NCBI RefSeq assembly: GCF_018320785.1
Contig: NC_054877.1
Coordinates: forward strand, 34,370,151 to 34,434,150
Length of the DNA: 64,000 nucleotides
Direction of reading: 5' to 3'
Source of the DNA: Cheilinus undulatus
Taxonomy: Eukaryota > Chordata > Actinopteri > Labriformes > Labridae
Under the pieces are notes generated by a model. The model searched no databases and was not told the DNA's origin. It saw nothing but the letters and a program-made list of their open reading frames with translations. Positions 24,781-37,799 of the stretch are shown here, in pieces; position 1 is the stretch's first letter; every line of letters starts with the position of its first letter. A program made the position numbers and the translations under genes.

Positions 24781-25566
24781 TAGTTTAGTTTAGCACTGGA
24801 GCTGTGCATATCTACTACCTCACTTTGCCTTGTTGCTCTGATTAAAAGAGATGAGTTGCACAACTTCAGTTTTGAGCTGATGATCGGAAACTACAACAAA
24901 AATACCATCCAACACATAAAGACATAGAACATAGAAAATGATCAATGATAGTTTAATATTCAAGATGAAAAGTTACATAGTTACCATGACTCACGCATTT
25001 CAAGGCAAAACCATGATCTGAATCTTAAAAAAAAAGGACCATCCACACAAGAGACTGACCTTTCCATCCTTACTGACAGGCACCTAGCAGGGTTGAGTGT
25101 AACTCTACCACATCATGTTGATAAAATCTGCTCTGTAACTGTTATGCAATGAAACCTAGACTTACAAAGTGACTAATACTTCCACCTTTTTTCTGTCTCC
25201 TTGCCAGGACATCTTACTATAAATGAATGGTACAAAGACCACATTAAACCTGAACTCACTACGGGACTTATTGCTCAAGAAATAGAAGCTGTGTGCAACA
25301 CGAGGTTGTTGTATTAAACAGGAAGACGGTTTCCTGAACAGGATAAAGAGCTGGCTAGCATCTTGTGTTATTTATACATACACTTCATGTCCAACAGGAT
25401 TTCACACACAAAATAAACCCTACTCTAAAAAAAGTGAAAATCATGACAATACAATTTTATTTTTCATTCCTTAAGAGCAATTTCAGTTTCTTCAGTTTTT
25501 TTCAGTTTCTGTGGTCAGTGGGTGCCTGCTCCAAGAACTGGCATGCCATGTTTTATTGAGCTGAAT
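24781..25566. other. No recognisable feature
   Basis: AT-rich intergenic sequence between two transposon insertions. I see no exon, inverted end or tandem repeat that I could defend. Confidence 0.5.
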
Positions 25567-25910
25567 GGGGCCTGTAGTGCCACATTATATGATAATGCCG
25601 CATTATGTAATAACCCTAACCATAGGACTTAGTGTGGGCTCCAAGGTATGCCCTATCCAACTACCTTGCCCTAACTCTAACCGCTTAGTGACTTATGCCT
25701 AAACCTAACCCCCCTTCAGGGCTCTAGACTAAACACCTAACCTTAACCCTAGGACATAAGGTGGGCTCCAGGGTATACCCTACTACCTTGCCCTAACCCT
25801 AACCGCTTAGTGGCTTACAAAATGCAGCGTTATTAGATAATGAATTGAAAATTTATCACATTATTACATAATGTGGCGTTATTACATAATGTGGCACTAC
25901 AGGGCCCAAG
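25567..25910. mobile_element. MITE with about 47-bp inverted ends and telomere-like core
   Basis: Left end GGGCCTGTAGTGCCACATTA and right end inverted TAATGTGGCACTACAGGGCC match, continuing through ATTATGTAATAA words. The core holds two direct copies of a block of about 70 bp, each with GTGGGCTCCA and CCCTAAC(C/T)CTAACCGCTTAG, so it carries short CCCTAA runs. It abuts the Tc1 fragment that begins at about 25911. Confidence 0.7.
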
Positions 25911-27900
25911 TGAAAGGGCAACTTCAAGCTAGTGTTCCGCAAAACCAATTTGCAACATTATTTGGTGAGCCTATCTCCAAACTGAAGGCCAAGCTCCAGA
26001 TAAATGTCAGAGACAGGCCGCTAAGTGGTGGTCCGAAGAAGACGAGACCCCAAGAAGACCGTTTCATCACCCTGTCTGCACAGACAATCTGGAACAGACT
26101 GCACTCAGCCAGTCTCTGGTCTCATAGGGCTGCCAGGAGGACTGCCATGACATCCCTTCACAGCCAAGCCGTCAGGACCGCGCACTTGAACCTTAACATG
26201 TGGAGGAACTTTATGTTCAGCAATGAGTCCGGATTCTGGCTACAGCAGTTGGATCATAGGGTCAAAATGTGGAGAAGCAAAGAACGCTATGCTGATCGCT
26301 GCACCATGAGAGTCACCCCTAAATTAAACCAGATATGTGTTTGTTCCATCTCCACTCCAGAATGGCAACAGAGCAGTTTTAGGTAATGAGAATGCTTCCA
26401 CCAGCTCTGTTGCACTGTATCTCTGCTCCAGCAGAGCTCCTGCAGTCTGGAGCCTTTGGCAGCAGAAATGCAGGACTTCAATTTCTGAAGACAGAGACCT
26501 GTGCATAAATTCAGCATGGAGTAGATAGAACAGGGCAGGAAATGTTGCCAAAACCAAATTAAAATATCAGGTTAAAGTTCAGAATAAAACACTCCGTGTT
26601 GATGCAAGATGGTATTTCCTTTCACTACAACAGTTAAAGCCTTTATGGGGCATAGCAGAGCCTGTAATCAGCAGGTCAGAGGAGCAAAAAGAAGCGCATT
26701 TATTTATAAAGGGTTACTGTCCCATGGTAGAAGCACAAAAATCCACACCAGGACAAAACAGAGACAAATCAAAGAAATTTCATATTCCTGCAGTTCAGAA
26801 CAATAGCTTCATGTGTGTTTGGTATGTTTCATAGCACTTAAGTAGTTTCTACTTGCATGGTCGGGTGTGATTCTGTAACTACCGCGAAACTCCTCAGTGT
26901 CACAGGTCTAGCAGTCCAGCAGTGCTGCTTCGTGATGCACTGCAAACGCAGTCATTGGGTGTTGACGGACAGCGGGGCACACAGTCTAACTGCAGTGCAG
27001 CCGTGATGGACAGGAGAAGTATGCAGCCTGTTGCACCAGCTGTGAATAAGTTCTGCCTTAATTTATGGTGCAAAATCCACACTAAACCCTACGTTGAAAC
27101 TAGTAAGTTCTAACTAAAGTTGTGTCATTGTTCAGTTGCAACACAGAGACGTAAGGTTGCATATGTGAGTATTGTGAAGCCTACAGCCTAAACCTAGAGA
27201 CCTAGAGCCAGTATAAAACAACAACACTGATATCGAGTGGTGAAATCGCTAATAACACAAGATAACATAACAGTGGATGGCGGATGATCTCTGCTCATGG
27301 AAAACAACAGTTACTGATCATGGAGAACGCATTGCTGACTCCAAATCCTCAACTACTTGTCATCCTCCGGGTTATCACGTCTTTTAGAGCTATCACTATG
27401 ACAGCCATATTCTATGGAGGACTTTACGCCTAGTAGGGGTTAGGTGTAAGATTTAAGTTAGAACTTAAGCCTACGTTGAAACTATCACAGCTGGTGCAAC
27501 ACCTTAAATGTTAGAAGAGTGTAAACTCCATCGTAAGTAAGAACTTACGTTCAAACTAGGCTACGTTTGAACTTTCGCACAGCTGGTGCAACCCATAGCT
27601 GGTGTATTTTAGGGGTAACATCTTTTGGTGGAGGCAGTGTGAGGTTGTGAGGCGGCATCCCCCTCACTGGAAAAACGAGCCTTGTTATCATCGAAGGCAA
27701 TCTCAATGCAGAGAGACATTGAGATGGGATTCTGCAACCAGTGGTAATCCCGTATCTCCAGTCTGGTACCAAACTCTATCCTCCAAGATGACAATGCTTG
27801 CCCCCACAGAGCAGGGTTTATCAGAGACTGCCTCCAGAATTTGAGAGTGGAGAGGATGGAATGGCCTTCCAGCTGTCCTGACCTGAACCCCACTGAATGC
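25911..27900 (+). mobile_element. Tc1-like transposon split by an insertion
   Basis: Left part (25911-26318) reads QLQASVPQNQFATLFG, DRPLSGGPKKTRPQEDRFIT and MWRNFMFSNESGF, the N-terminal and first catalytic regions of a Tc1-type transposase, with internal deletion. Right part (27619-27900) reads SFGGGSVRL, LTGKTSLVIIEGNLNAE and a degenerate catalytic second half. The frame R-V-T / S-F-G-G joins across the insertion. Stops and shifts show it is long dead. Confidence 0.75.
26319..27618. mobile_element. Element inserted in the Tc1 copy, itself composite
   Basis: Its ends CCCCTAAATTAAACCAG and, inverted, CCCCTAAAATACACCAG face each other inside the Tc1 reading frame, flanked by TCA and TAA, compatible with a mutated 3-bp target duplication (as in PIF/Harbinger). 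Inside, GTTGCACCAGCTGTGA occurs at 27029 and inverted at about 27490 and 27580, suggesting a second nested MITE. No transposase was recognised. Confidence 0.5.
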
Positions 27901-27999
27901 TTGCTGTTTGTGCTGTTAAATAACATGTTATCCCAAGGAGGAGACTTGTTTATTATCAATCTTTTTGACATTGTTGTGTAATCAAGCATCAAATCTTAA

Positions 28000-29640
28000 A
28001 ATTAAAATTAGACTAAACTGGCAAAAATTACACATTTTTTCTACTAAATTCCCTTTAATCTGCTGATTTGGAATCTTCAATTGAAACCCTTTGTTGCACT
28101 GAAATATCTGAAAAATGTACAAATGTATGACACAAAAACAGTTAAACATGTTAACATGATTCATGAATCAGGTCTTTGGCTGACCAAGTCATGTAAACAT
28201 AAGCAGAAGAAAGACTGAATAATTAGTCCTATACTTCTGTTACACTATTAACTAAACCACATCAGTACAGTAACATTTATTTAGGCCACATGGGAAGCAC
28301 ATGTGACAACTGTTCCTGTTTGTTCAACAAATTAAACTCAAAGTGGGTCATCTATGATTGCCATGATCCACATTTCAAGCTTTTGTAGTCCATGTGACTG
28401 GAGAATAATTCTGTTAGCTCCTGCTGCATATTAAACTGTGTCAATCTACATGAAGAGCTTATATAACCCATAACTACTGATATGATACAAATACATGGAG
28501 TAGAAGTGCATGACAGGCTCTGTACATTGATGTCCTTTTGGATAGTTTTGAACAACATGGCCCTATCATCCTAAGCCAACAACTTTTAATAATAATAATA
28601 ATAACTTTTGCACTTCACATCTGAACATAGCAACAGCTCAGGGGTTAAACTCAGAAGTCAAAGTCATACTTTGTTTGTTGGTAGTCCGACTTTCAATACA
28701 AACAAAAAAAGAGGAAAATATGAAAAACAACTTTTGTTTTCAGACACGCTAGCAGATTATTGAAGTAGATTTCCCAGGAAAAATAACAAGGCAAGAATCA
28801 CAGATGCAGAACTTATAGATCTGACAGCTTTTATCAACGCAGTCAATCTGCAGACCTGCCGAAGATGCATACACTGTATTTGAGTTCTTATATGATTTGT
28901 TATCACAGTGTAACATCACTACATGCGTCATGCTGGCTGCAAACAATTAGGTCAAGCAAAGAGGGAACATTTGATAATCAGCAACAGTATATCATATCAG
29001 CAATGGTTTTAGGTTCCTGAACATGTTTGATAGGGATCTTTGAGAGGTGGCTACCAGTGGCGCCGCCAGTCATAATCCTGTACAGACTGTGCGTATTTGA
29101 AATATGTTCAATATGTGTCACGTCTAATAGATGCTTCTGTGGTTTACATTGGTACGAGGTTCTTTCTTTACATATTATTTTCTCATATTTTCTGTAGATT
29201 CATTTGACCCCGAAACAAATTATTCAGGGGTGACATTAAAGTCTATTAGATAATATTGTATCGTATTGTATCACTTTCAGTTCTAATATTTATCACAAAC
29301 AGTTTTATATTACTGCAGAGGCAGCAAAATGTAACATTTCATAACTTATCATGTTATTATGAATTTGATTCTATTGTATTGCATAATAAAGTATCGCATA
29401 CTATTGTATCATGGTTGATATTAGTAAATACTATTATTTCTATCTCTTGATGCACTTAAACTGCATATCTTGTGTCATGTTTGCTGTGTATGACTGATCT
29501 TTGTCTGAAACTCTGTCTGCTGCTGCTGTCTTGGCCAGCACACTCTTAAGAAAAGAGATTTTTAATATCAGAGGTTTTTCCTGGCTGAATAAAAAAACCC
29601 TAGTACTTTATGATGTATTGTGTCACATTGTGAGATAGTA
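28000..29640. other. No recognisable gene; AT-rich
   Basis: Intergenic sequence with low-complexity TATTGTATC words from about 29240 to 29660 and a short AAT run near 28590. Nothing else was recognised. Confidence 0.5.
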
Positions 29641-29671
29641 TTGAATGTATTGTATCATGTTGTATTATATC

Positions 29672-29945
29672 AGCACAGGGGTTAGCGTTGTTGCCCACAG
29701 CAAGAATGTTCCTGGTTCATTTCCCAGTCAGGGCCTTTCTGTGTGGAGTTTGCATGTTCTCCCAGTGCATGCATTGTTCTCTCCAGATACTCCGGCTTCT
29801 TCCCACTGGTGATTCCAAATTGGTTGTAGGTGTGAACGTGAGCCCTGTAATTGGCTGGCGACCAGTCCAGGGTGTACCAGGTCTCTCGCCCAATGACAGT
29901 TGGGATAGGCCAACGGGATAAGTGGTGTAGAAAATGGATGGAAAT
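29672..29945 (+). repeat. Common fish interspersed repeat (GTTAGCGTTGTTGCC type)
   Basis: Contains GGGTTAGCGTTGTTGCC, TGTGTGGAGTTTGCATGTTC, GGCGACCAGTCCAGGGTGTA and ends GATAAGTGGTGTAGAAAATGG, a repeat I recognise as abundant in teleosts. A shorter inverted piece is at 41672-41762. I do not assign its class. Confidence 0.65.
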
Positions 29946-32740
29946 AATTGTTTTTCATAAAAAGAACCTGTTTCATATAATAGTAAATCATATCATATTA
30001 TCATGTGCTCACTTTATGTAGAGCTGTATCTTCCGAAAAATAGATTGATGCCCCTTTAATATAGAGCTACCTTTCAATCTAAATAGATCATTCTGCTGAC
30101 TTTCCACCTATTAATGGAGGAACAACAAAAGACATCTTTACCAATATAGGTATTAGACTTAATGTTTTAATATTAAACACTTGGGATGAATATATGACAA
30201 GGACCCAGAAGCAGAGCGTGAGAAAAAGGTAGTAATGTTAAAGGAGGACAACAATAGTGCAAATGATGGATGAGTGTACTGGCTGGTGGTTGGCGGTAGC
30301 ACTGGCAGAAATACGGAGAGGACCAAATGGACTTAGACAAAGAAAAAAAAAACTCAGTAAAAAGGTTGAAGAGGAGTCAGGTTACATGACTAGAAGCTGC
30401 AGTACACAGGTGTCTAAACGTTCAACAAGAGGTGAGGAGATCTTGATTGCCAGTGATTAGCTGCAGTCGTGACTATCCATGAGTGATGGCAGCTGAATTA
30501 AACCCTGTGAAGTAAAATCCCGAATTTGTGTCTAAACATATTTGAAAACACCACATGTGACTGAATTTTGGATTTGTTTAAACTGCATAGTCTCTGTCTA
30601 ATAAAATAAGTTCAATTCACTCTGTGTTATCGATACAGCTGCGGATGCAGCCAAACCTACCATTTCATAACTTACATTTCAACACTTATCTTTTCATGAC
30701 AGGTTGCATCATATCAAAACAGTGCTATGATAACCATGACAACTAAGTTTAACAAATAGTTGTTCTTTAGGAACAATAATAGCGATTTCTACTGTATCAG
30801 ATTGTTTTATAACTGTTGTTACTATCACAGTTAATACATACAGTTTTAACATGCTGCCAAACATGCTGTATTGAGTTCAAGACAAAGTTTCCTGTAGAGA
30901 CCACTATGTGTATAATCTGTATGGCCTGATCTGGTCTGGTCCAGTATGGTATTTATGTTTCATATCATAAGATTTGATAGTGTCTCAAGTCAGATAGGAT
31001 CAAACTGAATTAGACTTTATTGTGCCATACTGAACTGCAATGTATCCTTAGAACATAATGATTTATAATCCTGGCAAACATCAAACATCAGCTGTGTGCA
31101 TGTTACTGTTTTTTATGCTTCCTAAAAGTAACACTGCTTACTTGTTTTCCCCCATGGTACCGTCATGATTAAGCCATAACAGCAAGCATGGCCATAGGCT
31201 CTTACTTTCCTAAATGTACTCCTTTGTTCTGGCAAAACTGAGTAACCAAATTATTTAGACACATTTCATAACAAACTGTTGACGTCAAATGATTTAAAAA
31301 TATTGTTCATGTTTTAAAGTTATCTAATTAATTACTATTGTTAGATTTCCATTATCTCATCTGTGGTCAAAAAATATTTTTTTTCGGGGGGAAATTTTCC
31401 TATTGTGATATTTTTAAACTGTTTTGAAACAAGTCCTCCCTTATTTAACTGGATGAGCAGCATCACACAGTAATCCAGTGACCTCCCATAAGAGGCCCAC
31501 ATGGTTCCTGAGGGATGACTTGCATCTTATGACACACATTGCCACTAAAAATACAGCAATGTAATGTAATGTGAGATGAGGATGGTAGATATCTTTAAAC
31601 TTTATCTCAAAGATTTGGTAACATGTCATACATTGAATGACTAATACATCCTCTCTGAGTATAACCTCATTTTTCATAGCCTCTCATGATCGTATGACTT
31701 ATACATCACAGGGTTACGCTGTTGCGGCCAAACAAAGAAGTGCAAACAAGGAAATGATGACCAATCAGGCAAAGGTTTCTCTGTATAACAATAAAACTGC
31801 ATTGAAGTAAAAGAAGAACTGCTTATGACTTGTAAAAGAAATAAAAAGGAAGATCTCATTCTACTGAAAGCACTTTTGGCAAAAATATGACATTACAGAG
31901 GTGCTATAATTGACAATTTCTAGTCAATTATTTTTTAAAAGCACAAAGGCACTTTCAGAGGTTGTGTTTTTGTGTCTGTGCATCTGTGTTGGTGTGCTAG
32001 CTCAAGGATGCATGAGAGAGATTAAAAGAGGATGTGGTAATGCAGTTGCTGTTCACACTTCTCCCTAATTGCTATAACCTTTAACAAAGTGAGGCGTGAT
32101 GGGTTTCCACAGCTGAACTTCCTTTTTTGGGCTGTTTTTGGGATGTAAAATGAGTTTCGGTTTTCATCTTTGAAGAACAATTTTTGAAGGTAATAACTGA
32201 TTGATGTGCACATCTTTGAAGGACTGCACCAAAAAACAAAGCCTGAGTGAATCATACTGTCGTTTATAGTCCTTAAAAAACATCACTTATAATGAACATG
32301 ATGGTTCATGAAAGACTCTGAGTAGGTAGGAGCATTACTTAACGTTCTCATGAGGCCTGTTTTAGCTGCTGTCCTAAACTTCCTCTGCATCTTCATCCCT
32401 TGTATTCAGCTTTACATCATTCAAAAAATATGTGGATTAAACAAAGAGCAAAACAGCTTAAAAAAGACAGCAAACAAAAGTTATACTAGTAGCCAACTAG
32501 CTTATATCAGCACAGAGATAAACAAAAAAAAAGGGAAACACCAGTCTTCACCATATGATGGTCAGTTAAACAAATGATTGCACAACAAAGATAAAGCTAG
32601 AGCTTAATTATCGATGTAAGAGCTATTATTTGGTACATTTGGTCAAAGCTATAGTAGTTTAGTCTACTTTCTTCAATTGTTTCCTGTGTTTAAACATCAT
32701 GTTGTTGATAAAAGGTATGTACCACATGTTCAAGACAGTC
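29946..32740. other. No recognisable gene
   Basis: AT-rich intergenic sequence. The stretch 30180-30470 has fewer stops and an A-rich run but no family resemblance. No transposon ends were recognised. Confidence 0.45.
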
Positions 32741-33766
32741 TGGCTGCAGACTGTTCATCTTTGACAGACACTCTCACAGACCATTCATCTAAAACAAGCT
32801 AAAACTTTACTATAGAAATCAGATTAAACTTCTGTTTAGGGTTGGGGTAAGGGTAAGGGTACAAAAGTTAAAAGTCAAAAACCTGACAAGCAAAACCTGC
32901 CAACAAAACATTTAACAAAGCCTGCTGCTAAGAAAAACCTCATCCTCCATGAAAACATTGTCACACAGCCAGCATAGCTAAGGTAGCTCTGTTCCCAGGT
33001 TAAGCTACATAGCTACTGGAGCTACATAGCTTAGGAGCAAGAGTAAGAAGCTAATGTAGCTAAAGATAAGCTCAAGAAGCAGCTACTCAAGCCACGTCTA
33101 TACGTTACCTACACAGCTTCATTAGCTTTAGCTTTGGCTAAGTGTTGCCTCATTAGCTTTAGATTAAGCTTTCCTAGCTAAAGCAAGCCACTGCCTGTGT
33201 AACAACTTCTAAAATGGGTATCTGTAATCTGTAAAGCTTACAGAACATTTAATGAAGTGAAAAAAAAAAACAGTCTGCTCAAAGTCAAAATGCTTATCCT
33301 CAATGAAAACATTTGAAAGCAGCAAAGTAGCTTACATAGCTCTGTTAGTTGCTTATGCTATTTATCTAAAGTAGATGCATAGCTAATATAACTACCTAGC
33401 TAACATAGCTGCATAGGTAACGTAGTGAAAGCTAAGCTCACAAAGTGGCTACATGAGCTACACTGCTATGTTAGCATTAGCTATGTTTGCCAAAGAGCAT
33501 GTCGCTAATTAACCTTGACTAAACAACTAGCATAGCTATATTAGTTTTAGCTCCAGCTAACAAAGCTCAAGCAAGCCACTGTACATGTATGCATAATTTA
33601 ATCCTGGATTTGACCTCTGACCTTTTTCTCAATTTCATTTGTGAAATGTTGTTTAGTCTGTAAGGCTTGCAATTTTGTTATTAAATGAACTGGAAATATG
33701 TTGTACCGGCATGTTACAGCACTTACTTTCTGAGATATACAGCTTCTTAGAGGTGTCGTCTGCAGC
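32741..33766. mobile_element. Long-TIR non-autonomous element, copy 1
   Basis: Starts TGGCTGCAGACTGTTCATC and ends near TCTGCAGC. The interior is dominated by TAGCTACATAGCTAA-type words able to fold into many hairpins. Blocks at 32840-32910 and 33290-33360 match the reverse complement of 60346-61069. No coding potential. Confidence 0.55.
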
Positions 33767-34029
33767 TGGAGCCTTCTCTTTTGTTTTTGTAGGTCAGGCA
33801 CACTTTTTAGTTATGGGCTGCTTCACTGACCCAGAAAATTGCCACTAGTGTAAAATACATGACTAAAAGAAAAATGAGTGTATAGATTAATGAGTTGTCA
33901 TCTTTTCATTTTAATGCAGCACCTTACTGAATCTGTGGGGTGATGTGTATCTAAAGATTTCATGAAGACTTACCTTATTTGTGTCTGTTTATCCAAGAAT
34001 TTTTAAATAAAATAATCAGTTTTCATCAG

Positions 34030-34615
34030 ATTTCATTGAAATGTAAGTCATTTATTATTTAATCATTAAACATCCACTTCAATATTTACATTCAAACCAT
34101 TTGAACACATCTTCAAACATATTCTAGCTTATAATATTCAGAATGCAGCACTGATGTTGTACTGTGAAACTCTACCTGCTTGCTGCTGCAGAAAGAAAAT
34201 CACAATTAAATAGCATCTACAAACAGCCTATTGCTTTAGTGACATTACAATAAACTTAATAAAAATGTAGAGTCCAGCTCTGTTCTTGCATCCTGTATGG
34301 TGTCTGCACCACTTCCACTTCCTGCACTGCTCACAGAAAGTCCCTCAAATTTTAATTTCACTATTGTAGCGTCTCTGGGAAGTCCTGTGCTTCACAGCAG
34401 TTATTGCTGCGGTTAACATACAACTGTAGCAATCTTAAGCTCATTGTTTCCCCTCGTACCAGCTGGCTGTGAACAAACTCGTCACCTTGGAAAGGAAGCA
34501 TAAATGTCTTGATGATATAAGCTAACAACTCAGGCTCTCTCAGGTAATCCAGCACTGGCTCAGCATCACAATCCAGCTTCTACACATGCAGTATCCCTTG
34601 TGCCTGTTTGTTTTT
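34030..34615 (-). other. rgs13-like 3' UTR with poly(A) signal
   Basis: AATAAA on the minus strand at 34056-34051, about 560 nt after the stop codon. The short frame at 34361-34555 falls inside this UTR and shows no RGS or other family resemblance. Confidence 0.5.
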
Positions 34616-35554
34616 TTACATCTTTGTTGGTTCTGATGTGGAGTCAAGAAGAGCTTGATAGATGTCAGACTTTAGGAACCGTGGGTAAGAGTCTCTCTCC
34701 ATCAGCCCATAGACGATCCTCTGGGCATCGTCGAAACAAAACGTGGTGGGCTCCTTCATGTTTCGCCTGATCAGGTCTCTGGTCTTGTGATCAATATTGA
34801 TCTGGAAGCAGATGCAAATATAAGGACGATAAATACTCGAGAAGAAGCATTAGTGTAACAATAAAGCTGTCTGAATTATTAACAGATCTGTACATACTTC
34901 TCTCAAAGCCTCAGTTTGAATGTAGCGTTTGAAGATCTTCTTGGCTCTGGAGCACATCCTAAAGGAAGACTTGATCTTCTTGTAGTCTTCACACACCATC
35001 CAAAACTCTATGTTTTCATCGCTGAATTCTGTCTTCAAGAAGGCCTGGAATATCTTTAAGCCATCTGCAGAGAAACGCAAGCATTAGTAAGAATCATAAA
35101 GCACTGATAAAGAAAATTTATAATATTTGACTGTATTTTGTTTAACTTACATTTGGATGAAAGTAGTCTCTCCAGTGAGCTTGACCACTGCGATATGTCC
35201 TCAAAAGAAAGTCTGCAAAAAAGACAGGGTGTCACTTAAATGTGCAACAAGTGGGCTGTGCATTTGAATATCCATTACTTTCATTTTAATAGTGATTTTT
35301 TTCTTTACTTACCCTTCAGTGGAAACAGCCTGGGATGATCTACTCTGCAGCCAAGACCTCAAATTCCCCCTGTGATCAAATAAATACAAGTGAATAAGTT
35401 TTATCATGCTCATATTATCTTCTCTTAGTGATCCACAAAAGGAGCTACAGTACATAAACCAATATATTTACCTGTCCTTTACACTGATCTTTTCAGTAGT
35501 GTCCATGTTGAACTGCTGCAGCTCCGGTGGAGGTGAAGTGACAAGGCTTGGCAT
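34616..35554 (-). CDS. rgs13: rgs13/rgs1-like R4 regulator of G-protein signalling, complete, 5 exons
   Basis: Compact GTPase-activating protein for G-alpha subunits. Exons: 35554-35472 (83 nt), 35369-35313 (57), 35212-35151 (62), 35064-34898 (167), 34801-34616 (186); 555 nt, 184 aa. All junctions have GT/AG and compatible phase. The N-terminus starts [24 protein letters not shown] is a short basic amphipathic piece. The RGS box (about 51-170) shows [60 protein letters not shown] and [14 protein letters not shown]. The FWM...CE, AKK-Y/FIQ and MERDSYPRF features fit RGS13 best, while SLE-LL and KSDIY also fit RGS1. Introns are short (about 86-160 bp). A TATA box lies about 75 bp upstream of the ATG. 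The RGS assignment is certain; the paralogue name is inferred. Confidence 0.93.
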
Positions 35555-35626
35555 GGCTATTGTGTGTATATGTCTGATATCTTTGACAGCCAAACTTTCT
35601 GTTTGACAAACTTGCTGAGTGTCAGC

Positions 35627-35633
35627 TTTTATA
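35627..35633 (-). promoter_or_regulatory. TATA box of the rgs13-like gene
   Basis: Minus-strand TATAAAA, in the context GCGCGTATAAAAGCTG, 73 bp upstream of the start codon. This would place transcription start near 35600 with a 5' UTR of about 45 nt. The other genes here show no such clear TATA box, which fits a tightly induced gene. Confidence 0.6.
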
Positions 35634-36486
35634 CGCGCGACAGATGTCTGAAATGAGTTTGGTGAGTATCGTCACAGCATCACTCTGAGCTAACCGCAGA
35701 AAAAGAGGAAGCTGCAGATGACGCAAACATGCAGACTTGGTGCTGTAGTTGTTTATCTGTACTGTATAGGCCTACCTGTTTGCTTTACATTCAGGGGGAT
35801 GCAAATAAGGCAGTGGAAAAGTCAACAACAGATAGGCAAATGTTTCAGTCTCTGTTTCTCGACTGACATCAGACTTTTGTTTTATGTTGTGGAAACTTTT
35901 GTGCTGAGAATGATTAAGCATTCATGCAGATTCATTTGACCTAAGATGGTAAAGATGTAAAGGTTTGAACCAGTAGAACAACTGTGTGCATCTTTAAAGG
36001 CAGTATCACCCTCTCATTACAGCAGCAATTCCTCTCATAACATTTTTTTTTTTCAAAATAGTAGGAGAAGACATCCTAATATCCATTTCTGATGTGAACT
36101 GACTGCATGTTAACACTGATGTCCTGCCATCAATTAAACTCTACCACAAAAGTATCAATTTTTTATTATGTGAATAATTTGTATTTCTTTCTTTTAAAAG
36201 TAACAGTGTCATAATTTAACCCTTCAATCCCAACTCCAGTTTTTCCTCGCCACTGTAAGAAGGTAAAATACTACTAGTGCTGAGCTTATGGTCATTAACA
36301 TTGGTCTTTATAAAAGACTACAGATGTTCTCAGGTGTTTAATTCTATTTTGGGCTAAACGCCCATTCAAATTGCATTTAGCCAAATAGGAAATAGATGCC
36401 AGGGAACACTAAATCGTGTTAAATCCACTAGTTTAAAGAAGACAAAATACTTAGAAAATGTTTATAAAAAAGGATAGCTAATTAGA

Positions 36487-36822
36487 AGGGCTGTCAGTAG
36501 ATACATTTTTAAACTCAGAATTTCTGTTGTTAATCACGATTAATCACACCCTTTTTCTTGTGTTTTAAAATTCTGCTATATGGGATTTAAAGGGTTTTCA
36601 TGTCATTTTGGATTACTCTTCTGTATTAAACTAAAGGGTAATTTACTTCCTGATGGATTTCTTTTGATCACTGATGCTGCATGGAGACACTGATGTGGCC
36701 TCAACCAAAGTATGCTGAAAGGTACAATAAAGCATGTGATTAATCACGATTTAAAAAAACAATGGTGCACTAGTTGTGGACCTTAATTAATCATGATTAA
36801 CACAATCAATCCTGCCAGCCCT
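36487..36822. mobile_element. hAT-type MITE, both ends present
   Basis: Ends AGGGCTGTCA and, inverted, AGGGCTGGCA. The interior has many ATTAATC(A/G) words, as in the related fragment at 4985-5200. Length 336 bp. Flanking target duplication not clear. Confidence 0.6.
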
Positions 36823-37318
36823 AGTAATCAGTTAACCAACTCGTAAATCTTGTGCTGGCTAATTTGACAGACACATTTAACCCTTTAGAATGCTAACCAT
36901 ATGCATCCCGAGTCTAGACCTGCCCTCTATGTGAAGTGTCTTGGGATAACTTTGATCATTAATTGGTGTTGTACAAAGAAAGATTGATTGATTTTCAAGA
37001 ACTCTCATGACGTAACCAGATGCACTTAGGACACAAGTTTCAACCCTAAGCAAATCTAAAGCCCTAGCGATGAAGTGAGATCTCCGAACCCATACTCACT
37101 GTAGGATTAGTGTGTCAAGGATCTAGAAAAATAGCCACAATTACAGAGGATGAACACTGCGGTACACATTTTGTTAAAATATTAATAATCAATAGTATAG
37201 TTGCTAATATAAATGAATACAATGATAAATCACAACTAATAAATAATGGGGCACCACCTAGAAATCAGCAATCAAAAACAGCACAATTCTGGCTCATAAT
37301 TAAGATTTACACATGATG

Positions 37319-37703
37319 TAGCCACTACCGAGATGCGCCCCTATCAAATGAGTAAACTCCATAGATAACTGGATAACGTGAATCGTGGCGACTGTAGACA
37401 CGTCAGTACACGACTTTTGTTATTTTTGAAAAGAAGACAACTCACTGCTGTTCTTTGCTCTCCTTTTAACAAAGAAATGTCGTCAAGTGCAGATAAAACT
37501 GGCACTCTAGCAGCATCCACGCTAATGTCTTCTGCCATAATTGCACCAGTCTCTTGTTGCTGCTTGCATATGTCATGACCCCGCCGCTCCAGAGAGTACT
37601 GCCCCTCGTTGCTGATTGGTCCTGTCACTTTCTAACCTGGCCCAAATGGTTCAGATGGGAGCTTTGCAAAATGGATTCGCCAGTGAAACGGGCGTATCCA
37701 TGT
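37319..37703 (-). repeat. Helicase-fragment repeat, copy A
   Basis: Reverse orientation. On the minus strand the frame reads TGPISNEGQYS, MAEDISVDAARVPVLSALDD, ISLLKGEQRTAVSCLLFKNN. The order and wording match copies B, D and E. It ends near a GGATTCGCCAGTG block; the outer end is damaged. Confidence 0.6.
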
Positions 37704-37799
37704 GCTATGTGCTTTTAGGTGAAGCTGGGAGCACAAAGCAATACCATGGAAGGCTGCGGATCTCAGATCTCCTATCAGAAAGGAAAATGGGTCCTCTGT

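Noticed and set aside
34361-34555. 64-codon minus-strand frame downstream of the rgs13-like stop
   Set aside because: Lies in the probable 3' UTR and matches nothing I know.
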